The notes under the pieces: model-generated | The model's database searches: none | The model's input: the letters and a program-made list of their open reading frames with translations, nothing else | What the model was told of the DNA's origin: nothing | Source: DATFVA01 sp963815785 | GTDB taxonomy: Bacteria > Bacteroidota > Ignavibacteria > Ignavibacteriales > Ignavibacteriaceae | NCBI GenBank assembly: GCA_963815785.1 | Contig: CAWFHZ010000018.1 | Location: 62,001-126,000 of the forward strand | Direction: 5' to 3' | DNA: 64,000 nt | Translations under genes and position numbers: made by a program | Shown: piece by piece, positions 9,118-15,631 of the stretch | Position numbering within the stretch: the stretch's first letter is position 1 | How the letters are laid out: the number at the start of each line of letters is the position of its first letter

Positions 9118-9342
9118 CTAGACTAATTTCTTTTTTCTGCCGGATAGAAAAACAACCCCGCCAATTATCATTATTCCTAAGCCGAGAAACGGGGACCAGG
9201 CAGTAGTGTGATTTTTATCCATTGATATGTGGGTATCCCCCATAGTTATTATATTTTCTCTTGTTACATAATCGAAACCGATGTACAGTGTCATTAACAG
9301 ACCCACTATTATTACGATGATACCAATAGTTTTTAGGTTCAT
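9118..9342 (-). CDS. Small two-helix membrane protein
   Basis: 74 residues: an N-terminal helix (IGIIVIIVGLLMTLYIGF), a polar loop with several acidic and His residues (MGDTHISMDKNHTTAW) and a second helix (FLGLGIMIIGGVVFLSG) ending in a basic RKKK tail that places the C-terminus in the cytoplasm. No catalytic motif is visible and the family is not certain; small DUF3185-like proteins have this form. A good ribosome site (AAAGGATAAAAA) precedes the start. It stands alone between the AsmA-like gene and copy C of the regulatory element. Confidence 0.75.
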   Translation of the reverse strand: MNLKTIGIIVIIVGLLMTLYIGFDYVTRENIITMGDTHISMDKNHTTAWSPFLGLGIMIIGGVVFLSGRKKKLV

Positions 9343-9414
9343 GGTTTTTATCCTTTATTTATTTGCAAAATAAAAATCTCCCTTGTTCATTTTTAATTCA
9401 AAGGTTGTCTTAAT

Positions 9415-10803
9415 TTAAAATCCAACAACATCGCCAATTCCGCTTCGAAGAGCGAACCAGATATACTGAAGAAAATAATCATCCGGATTTCGTGTATAAT
9501 TTATTCCACCTATTTTCAATAAACCATTTTCGTCCGGGATGTTGGACCCCCGGATAACAAAAGTTTTGCCGACAAAAGAGGCAATCTTATCCAGAACTCC
9601 TTTTTCACTTCCGGTATCATTGTTAAGAATTGCAACTGACAAATCGGAATACAATACACGCAAAGAACCGCTTGCCCGCCCTGAATTAACATTTATATTA
9701 AAAGCAGCAGACTTTACGTCCCCGGATTTAATTCTTTGATGTTCACCCGGTTCAATGAAAGTATTAAGTATTGTCGCATCCATCTTACCAAGAGAGCCGG
9801 AATATCGCAAAGAAAAATCTTTTGATGCGAGCAGGATTGCCATATGCAGTTTCATTGTAGCTGAATTCATGAAAATCCCCTGTGCATTGATTACTGCTGT
9901 GTCAGGTATAGTTTTATTATTAGTAATATTTTTAACTGAGACATTAACTTTTGTAAATGTAATTATTCCGGGTGTTGATCCAACAGCATACCTTTCGGAA
10001 TATTTTAAGCGCCCACCAATAATTTCCAGACTATCAATTTTTACTATTTCTTTCATTGAAGAGAGTACTTCGTTAGGCATCTCCGGATTAGGTGAATTAG
10101 TGTCATATGGCTTATCCATGTTCACAAGTATGTCAGCGAACATATCATGTATACTAACGCTTCTGGCTTTATATATTTTCCCCTGAAGTAATGCGAGAAA
10201 ATCTAACCCTGCTATTTTCATTTGGGGAATGTCTAACCGAAATCTTGTTTGTCTGAATTCACTTTTTGAGAAGAGTTTTTCATCGCCATTTAAAGAATAA
10301 TACTTAACCGAATCAGTCACCATTTCAGAATCAGGTATAGATATATGAACCATTCTGACACGAAGTTCATCCTGGGCTTTATGAGAATTAAAAATAATAT
10401 TTTGTGCATCTATTTCTGCGTTTGTAAGATTCTTTAAAGTAAAACTGTTTTGCCAAAGTATTTTCAACCAGTTAATGCCGCTTACAGAGAATGAAGTAAG
10501 TCTGTATTCAATTACGGGTTCGGGAGTATTCAATTTTATAGAATCACACGCCAATCGATTTGTGAAGACACTATAATGGATATCACCAAGCTGTATCTGG
10601 TATTCCGGATATGCTTCTGAAAAGGCTTTTGTAATCCGATCCTTTAAGAAAAAATTTATAATAGGATCCGGATGAAAAATGATTATTAATAAACAGACAA
10701 TTATCAAACCCCCAATAATCATAGCTGCATTCCTGGCAACTTTATTTAAAGATAATTTTCCACCATTAAATGAAGCATTTTTGTTTTGTGGCGTTTTAAT
10801 CAT
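9415..10803 (-). CDS. AsmA/DUF748-like periplasmic protein with N-terminal anchor
   Basis: 462 residues. A single membrane helix at ~25-45 (AAMIIGGLIIVCLLIII) is followed by a long beta-rich periplasmic part with AsmA/DUF748-type features: LKNLTNAEIDAQNIIFN, GGRLKYSERYAVG, FTKVNVSVKNITNN and a late segment on conserved IASFVGKTFVIRG. Relatives act in bridge-like lipid transport or outer-membrane homeostasis; the exact role here is not known. The start is 3 bp downstream of the stop of the AI-2E transporter gene, so the two are translationally linked and share an operon with the CDP-alcohol phosphatidyltransferase. Confidence 0.75.
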   Translation of the reverse strand: MIKTPQNKNASFNGGKLSLNKVARNAAMIIGGLIIVCLLIIIFHPDPIINFFLKDRITKAFSEAYPEYQIQLGDIHYSVFTNRLACDSIKLNTPEPVIEYRLTSFSVSGINWLKILWQNSFTLKNLTNAEIDAQNIIFNSHKAQDELRVRMVHISIPDSEMVTDSVKYYSLNGDEKLFSKSEFRQTRFRLDIPQMKIAGLDFLALLQGKIYKARSVSIHDMFADILVNMDKPYDTNSPNPEMPNEVLSSMKEIVKIDSLEIIGGRLKYSERYAVGSTPGIITFTKVNVSVKNITNNKTIPDTAVINAQGIFMNSATMKLHMAILLASKDFSLRYSGSLGKMDATILNTFIEPGEHQRIKSGDVKSAAFNINVNSGRASGSLRVLYSDLSVAILNNDTGSEKGVLDKIASFVGKTFVIRGSNIPDENGLLKIGGINYTRNPDDYFLQYIWFALRSGIGDVVGF

Positions 10804-10805
10804 TT

Positions 10806-11873
10806 TTATTCCTTCGTATTTGGTATTGGTGAAGGAGATTCATTGAACTTCTCGGATCCAAGAAGCACAGCAATCCATCGGGTACTTTCATTGCTTTCAA
10901 ATGCAAACTTAACCGTCATCGTAAGGGGTATAGAAAGAATAGCTCCGATAAACCCAAGAAGGCTGCCCCAAAAAATCAGCGATAGAAAGACAACCAATGT
11001 AGAGAGACCAAATTTTCTTCCCATAAGCCGAGGCTCGATTACATTTCCTATTACAAATCCGACAAGAATATTACCGGCAATTACAAGCAGTGCGCTACCT
11101 GTTCCAAATTGAACAAATGCCAGAAGTGCTGCTGGAATGGCGGAGATAACTGCACCAATGTTGGGTATATAGTGAAGTAGAAAAGCAAGAAAACCCCATA
11201 GAACGGGAAACTGTACTCCAAGGATATACATCCACAATCCGATTAAAATTCCGGCAACCAGGTTGATGATAGTTTTGATGACCATATAGCGTTTCATATC
11301 AACAATAAACTCGGTGAACCGTGGGAATGCCCGCTTAGGATCTCCAAGAATTGCGCGAAGTTTTATAGGAAAGCTTGATATTTCCAGCAGAATAAAGGTC
11401 ACTGTAAGAAGAACCAGGGTAAGATTTGAAATTAAAGTACCCGCACCGGAAATTAAACCGGCCGTAAAATTCATAATTGCTTCAGAGTTAACATAATCAA
11501 GTAAATATTTTTGTGTACCTGAAAAACCTTTGCTTCTTAAAAATGTGCTGAGCTCCAGGAGTTGTTCTCTTATTAGTGATTGCAATACAGGCAGTTCATT
11601 CGTAAAATCACTAAACGAGGAAGCAATTTGTGCTCCAATCAGAAGTATAATAATTAACATGCCAGACATTACAACAAACACTGCAAATACGGACGGAAAC
11701 CGTTTTTCCTTCAGCCAAATAACCGGGGGAATTCCAAGTAAGGCAACAAAAAAAGAGAAAAGGAACAGAACAACAACGGATTGAGCAAAACTAATCCCTG
11801 CAACTATTATCACAAATGCTGCTGCTCCAATAAGAATTCGCATTCCGCGAAATGAATTAAATTTCTCCACCAT
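10806..11873 (-). CDS. AI-2E family transporter (UPF0118)
   Basis: 355 residues with about eight membrane segments, typical length for the family. Hallmarks: the long hydrophobic N-terminal pair, a central amphipathic region with LRAILGDPKRAFPRFTEFI, then MVIKTIINLVAGILIGLWM, FLLHYIPNIGAVISAIPA and the C-terminal GNVIEPRLMGRKFGLSTLVV and FWGSLLGFIGAILSIPLT. Members move diverse small molecules or sodium; autoinducer export is only one proposal, so a quorum-sensing role should not be assumed. It lies 12 bp downstream of the CDP-alcohol phosphatidyltransferase gene and 2 bp upstream of the AsmA-like gene. Confidence 0.92.
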   Translation of the reverse strand: MVEKFNSFRGMRILIGAAAFVIIVAGISFAQSVVVLFLFSFFVALLGIPPVIWLKEKRFPSVFAVFVVMSGMLIIILLIGAQIASSFSDFTNELPVLQSLIREQLLELSTFLRSKGFSGTQKYLLDYVNSEAIMNFTAGLISGAGTLISNLTLVLLTVTFILLEISSFPIKLRAILGDPKRAFPRFTEFIVDMKRYMVIKTIINLVAGILIGLWMYILGVQFPVLWGFLAFLLHYIPNIGAVISAIPAALLAFVQFGTGSALLVIAGNILVGFVIGNVIEPRLMGRKFGLSTLVVFLSLIFWGSLLGFIGAILSIPLTMTVKFAFESNESTRWIAVLLGSEKFNESPSPIPNTKE

Positions 11874-11885
11874 AAAATTATATGA

Positions 11886-12398
11886 TTATATTTTTTTTAG
11901 TTTTAGATCCGATATCATTGCAACTGCCGAAACAAAATAAAATATCACAAACCAGTTGAGATATGCCGGGACAAATAAATAGCCGAGAAGAGCAAGAGTA
12001 GAAACTGCCGAAGCAGCTAATACAGTTGGAATACCGGTGAATCCTTTTTGTTTATATGCTGTGAAGTACGCCAATCTTATTGCTGCTGCACCGATATTTA
12101 AAAATCCGGCAATAAGCATTACAACACTATTTATTCCTATAAACCAGCCAAATACAACAGAAGCTGAAACTGCCATAAAATCCGTAAAACTATCAAGATA
12201 AATTCCTAATGCTCCAGCACCAATTGCCCTGGCTAATTTTCCATCAAAATAGTCTAATAGAAACTGCGTTAGGATAAGCAGGTATGCAATTATTAAAAGA
12301 CCTTTTAAAGAAAAATAAACTGAAAATGAAACACATAGTAAACCAAGAAGAGTAAGCGTATCCGGAAATCTCAGAGTACGGAGTTGATTAAATAACAT
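11886..12398 (-). CDS. CDP-alcohol phosphatidyltransferase family protein
   Basis: 170 residues, about five membrane helices. The catalytic motif DYFDGKLAR ... G ... D ... D is present and all four Asp are conserved (DYFD, YLDSFTD). Between AR and the following G there are seven residues, one fewer than the usual eight. Enzymes of the family transfer a phosphatidyl group from CDP-diacylglycerol to an alcohol (serine, glycerol, inositol); the acceptor cannot be read from sequence. It heads an operon with AI-2E transporter and AsmA-like genes, an association with membrane lipid traffic. Confidence 0.85.
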   Translation of the reverse strand: MLFNQLRTLRFPDTLTLLGLLCVSFSVYFSLKGLLIIAYLLILTQFLLDYFDGKLARAIGAGALGIYLDSFTDFMAVSASVVFGWFIGINSVVMLIAGFLNIGAAAIRLAYFTAYKQKGFTGIPTVLAASAVSTLALLGYLFVPAYLNWFVIFYFVSAVAMISDLKLKKI

Positions 12399-12415
12399 TT
12401 CTGTATCTTTTAACT

Positions 12416-12450
12416 AATCATTGAGGAATTAAAATTTTTCCTCAATGATT
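12416..12450 (-). terminator. Strong hairpin after the lmo0937-type gene
   Basis: A 13-bp perfect stem (AATCATTGAGGAA and its complement at 12438-12450) with a short AT loop. It lies 40 bp beyond the stop of the small protein at 12490-12639 and 18 bp before the start of the next gene. No run of T follows, so it may be an mRNA-stabilising or attenuating hairpin rather than a true terminator. Confidence 0.5.
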
Positions 12451-12489
12451 ATTATAATTTGTTACAATAAATTAGTACTTAGCGTCTGC

Positions 12490-12639
12490 TTAAACAGCGC
12501 GACGTCCACTAATGAGATTAAATACAATCATTATAATTGCAATTACTAGCAGAACGTGAATAACTCCTCCCATAGTGTAGGAAGTAAGTAAACCAAGTAG
12601 CCACAAAACGATTAGAATAACTGCGATTGTGTATAACAT
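12490..12639 (-). CDS. lmo0937-type small membrane protein
   Basis: 49 residues, too short for most gene calls but clear: start at 12639, stop at 12490. The sequence begins MLYTIAVILIVLWLLGLLTS, has a short YTMGGVIH loop and a second helix VLLVIAIIMIVFNLI ending SGRRAV. This is the layout of the lmo0937-type (DUF5670-like) family, small inner-membrane proteins seen widely in stress regions. A modest AAAAAGG ribosome site sits about 7 bp upstream. It is followed by a 13-bp hairpin. Confidence 0.85.
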   Translation of the reverse strand: MLYTIAVILIVLWLLGLLTSYTMGGVIHVLLVIAIIMIVFNLISGRRAV

Positions 12640-12809
12640 GATAATTGACCTTTTTATTTGTTAATGTTTCTTTTATTCGTCGATAATTAGCTGTTCCAAG
12701 AATCAAACTTTTTCGTTCATATTTATAAGTATCAACCTGATTTCAAGCAATTATTAGAGTCTTATATTTTCTTTTTATCAACATTCAGGTTTGTTATTAT
12801 TTTTTCATT

Positions 12810-14144
12810 CTATTTTTTCTTCGGCGGTTTCTTAGAATTCTCTTTGCTATTGTTTTTATTTACTACCGGCTGTTTTTCTTTATTTATGTTAGTGTTTAGT
12901 GAATCTGTATTTCGATTTTGATGAATGTTATCGTTAGTATTGTTTTTATCCCTCGGATTAATAACGGGCTTTTTCTCTTTATTTATGTTTTTGTTCGGTG
13001 AATTAGTATTCTGCTTTTGAAGGGTGTTATTGTTAGTATTCTTTTTATCCCTCGGATTAATAATAGGCCGTTTCTCATTATTTATATTTTTGTTCTGTGT
13101 ATTTGAATTCTGCTTTTGACGAGTGTTATCGTTAGTATTGTTTTTATCCGTCGGATTAATAACAGGCTTTTTCTCTTTATTTATGTTTTTGTTCGGTATG
13201 TTTGAATTCTGCTTTTGACGAGTGTTATTGTTAGTATTGTTTTTATCCGTCGGATTAATAACAGGTTGCCGGTCATTGCCGGTTTTATTTTTTAATATTT
13301 GTTTGTCTTGCGGCTGCTTTTCAGTTTTTCTTTCGGGAATTCGTTTTACATCTTTTAAGTTTGTAATCTTAGTCGGTGCAAGTCTGTTTCCATTTTTATT
13401 CTTCTGAACTTCCGGTCTGTATATCTGAATCTGATCTTTACTTACAATCTCCCCCGGCTTATCTTTTTCATGAACTTTAAACGGTTTAATTGATCTTCCT
13501 GTAACTTTTTCAACATCATGTCTACCTGGTCCGGTGATATATGTTGTCTGTCTACTATTATCATAATATGTATTATTAATAACAGTTGAATTATTGATGA
13601 TTGTTACATTGTTGCTCCGATCAATATAATTCCTGTCAATGTCATGCCTTTCGAAATCCCTGTTTCTTACAAACACCCACCTGTCGTTGGGTTCGTTATT
13701 GTAATTGTTCCCAAAAGCTACATTTATTGAAATACCAGGTCTCATAGGAGCCCAGCCGTAATAATTTCCTGAACTTCTCCAGACAACCCATGAAGGACCC
13801 CACTCATTATCCGGAACCCAGAACCATCCATAATAGTCACTGTAATCCCAACGTCCATAATGGAAAGGTGCCCATCCCCAGTTATAGTTTGATACCCACA
13901 TCCAACCATAATCTGTTGGTGCCCAGTAGCCATTTGATAAATATGGAGTAAAGCCGGATCCTTCATCTGGAATCCATACATATCCATAATCGGGATTTTC
14001 AACCCACTGTCCATAAGGACTTAGTTGGTCATAAAATCCCTGATAATTCATATATCTCTGCTGAGCAAATATCTTTCCCGGAAATAATGTGAATACGATA
14101 GAAAGGAATGTAACAAGTGTAAAAATTCTAAAAAGCTTTTTCAT
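12810..14144 (-). CDS. DUF6600 protein with 33-residue tandem repeats
   Basis: The start at 14144 is preferred over 14177 because it is preceded by AAAGGATCC and gives a signal peptide with cleavage near KIFAQ. Residues ~20-140 hold the aromatic DUF6600 repeats (YGQWVENPDYGYVWIP, GYWAPTDYGWMW, YGWFWVPDNEWGP). The C-terminal half is a low-complexity Asn/Lys-rich tail with at least four 33-residue repeats of the type KPVINPTDKNNTND, coded by 99-bp repeats. It ends in a Lys run. Function unknown; probably a surface or periplasmic structural protein. An element of the six-copy family lies 100 bp upstream (14246-14284). Confidence 0.88.
   Translation of the reverse strand: MKKLFRIFTLVTFLSIVFTLFPGKIFAQQRYMNYQGFYDQLSPYGQWVENPDYGYVWIPDEGSGFTPYLSNGYWAPTDYGWMWVSNYNWGWAPFHYGRWDYSDYYGWFWVPDNEWGPSWVVWRSSGNYYGWAPMRPGISINVAFGNNYNNEPNDRWVFVRNRDFERHDIDRNYIDRSNNVTIINNSTVINNTYYDNSRQTTYITGPGRHDVEKVTGRSIKPFKVHEKDKPGEIVSKDQIQIYRPEVQKNKNGNRLAPTKITNLKDVKRIPERKTEKQPQDKQILKNKTGNDRQPVINPTDKNNTNNNTRQKQNSNIPNKNINKEKKPVINPTDKNNTNDNTRQKQNSNTQNKNINNEKRPIINPRDKKNTNNNTLQKQNTNSPNKNINKEKKPVINPRDKNNTNDNIHQNRNTDSLNTNINKEKQPVVNKNNSKENSKKPPKKK
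12860..13275 (-). repeat. 99-bp tandem repeats in the DUF6600 gene
   Basis: The string TTTTTATCC recurs at about 12943, 13042, 13141 and 13240, a 99-bp period. Units differ by a few bases and encode 33 residues each (Asn, Lys, Pro-rich). Expect length variation and assembly difficulty here. Confidence 0.88.
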
Positions 14145-14245
14145 GTTGGATCCTTTTTGATCTATAATACATTTCATCCATATAATTAATTAAAAATCAT
14201 CCGACTCATTTCTGATTGAAATATATCGACATGTGTAAAGTCCTA

Positions 14246-14284
14246 CAATCGAGCGAAGGGATGAAAAAGGAACTAATTCCTAAT
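14246..14284 (-). promoter_or_regulatory. Shared 39-bp regulatory element, copy D
   Basis: On the minus strand: AATTAGTTCCTTTTT, CATCCCTTCG, CTCGATTG, followed 20 bp later by TATATTTC, a good match to the Bacteroidota -7 box. It lies 102 bp upstream of the DUF6600 gene start at 14144. Confidence 0.72.
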
Positions 14285-14345
14285 GGCGAGTAAATAATCC
14301 AATTCAGAATTATTTTGTAAAGAAATTTTATTGAATTTTCCTGCA

Positions 14346-14372
14346 ATTCAATCCCCCGAAAAGATCGGGGGA
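14346..14372 (-). terminator. Terminator-like hairpin after the DUF3494 gene
   Basis: The stem CAATCCCCCGA / TCGGGGGATTG with a four- to five-base loop lies 15 bp past the stop of the minus-strand gene at 14387. No clear T-run follows. Confidence 0.6.
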
Positions 14373-14386
14373 TTGCAACTGGTATT

Positions 14387-15475
14387 CTATTTAATGAGAA
14401 TCAACTTTTTAACTGAAACGAAAGATCCTGACTGAAGACGATAGAAGTATACACCGCTGGGAAGATTGAAATTTCCCTGGTTAGTATTGAAGTTTATTGT
14501 ATAGCTGCCAGCATCCTGATATTTATTTACGAGTGTAACAACTTCACTACCAAGCAAATTATATACCTTAAGTAAAACCACACCGGCACTTCCAAGACTG
14601 TATTTAATATTTGTGGTAGGATTAAATGGATTAGGATAGTTCTGGAAGAGGGTGAACTCTTGAGGTTCTAAACTATTTTGAACAACATTGACAACCACAC
14701 TACTATTGATTGTATTGGCATCTAAAGTAACAGCGGTCTGTGCCAGTGCTCTGCCGTTCAAAGTTGCACCGTTCTGCATCTCAATCAATGTTTGACTCAA
14801 TATAATTCCTTTAAAGTCAGACGTTGTTCCAAGTGTAACCTGGCCGGCAACCTGCCAGAAGATGTTGGAAGCCAGTGCACCTCCACTAAGGGTAATAATG
14901 GCTCCGTTGGCTACAGTTAGATCCTGTGCTATCTGGAAAATCCACACATCAGTTGAGCTGCCTGAGATAGTAACACCACCAGGAGATATCAGGACTCCGG
15001 TACTCCATTTATAGGTACCGGTAGTTAAGGTCTGTCCGGTAATGTCTCCACTGTATAGTTCAGTATAATCAGGTGTTCTACCTGCTGCGTCGGTATAAGC
15101 AGTTTCCATATTGCCCACAGCCGTGCTCAACATTGTCGGAGTTGGTGTAGCATAGTCTGCCGCATATACTTTTCCAACAACTAAAGTAGAAGTTGCCCAT
15201 TGACCTGATGGATCTAATATTAAATCAAATCCGGTTATTGCAGTATGGTCAATTGGACTAACTCCAATATCTCCGGTAATTGAAGTAACCCCGGTAGTTG
15301 AGATTCCTGTTTTTGCCAGAATCACAAAATTGCCAGATGTTCCGAGATCTACTGGTGCCGGTGAGGATTGAGCTAAAGCAGCGGCAGTCATCATCAAAAC
15401 AATCGTCAGAATCGTTCCAAGAAACTGCCTCAAGTAGCTTATGCCAGTTACGTGAATTATTGTAAAGATTTTCAT
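14387..15475 (-). CDS. DUF3494 (ice-binding type) T9SS-secreted protein
   Basis: 362 residues. After a long basic leader and signal helix (LTIVLMMTAAALAQ), residues ~40-260 match DUF3494, the beta-solenoid of ice-binding proteins: LGTSGNFVILAKTGI, TGDIGVSP, GTYKWSTGVLISPGG, NIFWQVAGQVTLG. Residues ~280-362 are a T9SS sorting tail: NYPNPFNPTTNIKY, LKVYNLLGSEV and GVYFYRLQSG. The protein is thus probably displayed on or released from the cell surface by type IX secretion. DUF3494 also occurs outside cold habitats, where adhesion is possible. Copy E of the shared regulatory element lies about 100 bp upstream, and a GC-rich hairpin lies 15 bp past its stop. Confidence 0.92.
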   Translation of the reverse strand: MKIFTIIHVTGISYLRQFLGTILTIVLMMTAAALAQSSPAPVDLGTSGNFVILAKTGISTTGVTSITGDIGVSPIDHTAITGFDLILDPSGQWATSTLVVGKVYAADYATPTPTMLSTAVGNMETAYTDAAGRTPDYTELYSGDITGQTLTTGTYKWSTGVLISPGGVTISGSSTDVWIFQIAQDLTVANGAIITLSGGALASNIFWQVAGQVTLGTTSDFKGIILSQTLIEMQNGATLNGRALAQTAVTLDANTINSSVVVNVVQNSLEPQEFTLFQNYPNPFNPTTNIKYSLGSAGVVLLKVYNLLGSEVVTLVNKYQDAGSYTINFNTNQGNFNLPSGVYFYRLQSGSFVSVKKLILIK

Positions 15476-15577
15476 AAAAATCTCCTTTAAATTTTTTAAG
15501 TTGTTTTAGCGAAAAATTAAAACCAACATTGATCTACCATTCAATACGCAAATAATAGATAGAAGTGAGGGTATAGT

Positions 15578-15616
15578 AAATAGAGCGAAAGGATGAAAGA
15601 TGTATTACATCTTTTG
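15578..15616 (-). promoter_or_regulatory. Shared 39-bp regulatory element, copy E
   Basis: On the minus strand: AAAGATGTAATACATC, TTTCATCCTTTCG, CTCTATTT, followed 20 bp later by TATTATTTG. It has the most divergent centre but also an internal palindrome (AAAGATGTAATACATCTTT). It lies 103 bp upstream of the DUF3494 gene start. Confidence 0.68.
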
Positions 15617-15631
15617 GACGAGAAGGAATTT

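Noticed and set aside
10806..11873. AI-2E transporter as evidence of quorum sensing
   Set aside because: The family covers many transport roles and no luxS or receptor gene is in view.
12518..12706. A 62-residue minus-strand open frame over the lmo0937-type gene
   Set aside because: It is in another frame; the lmo0937-type reading at 12490-12639 has a clear family pattern and start.
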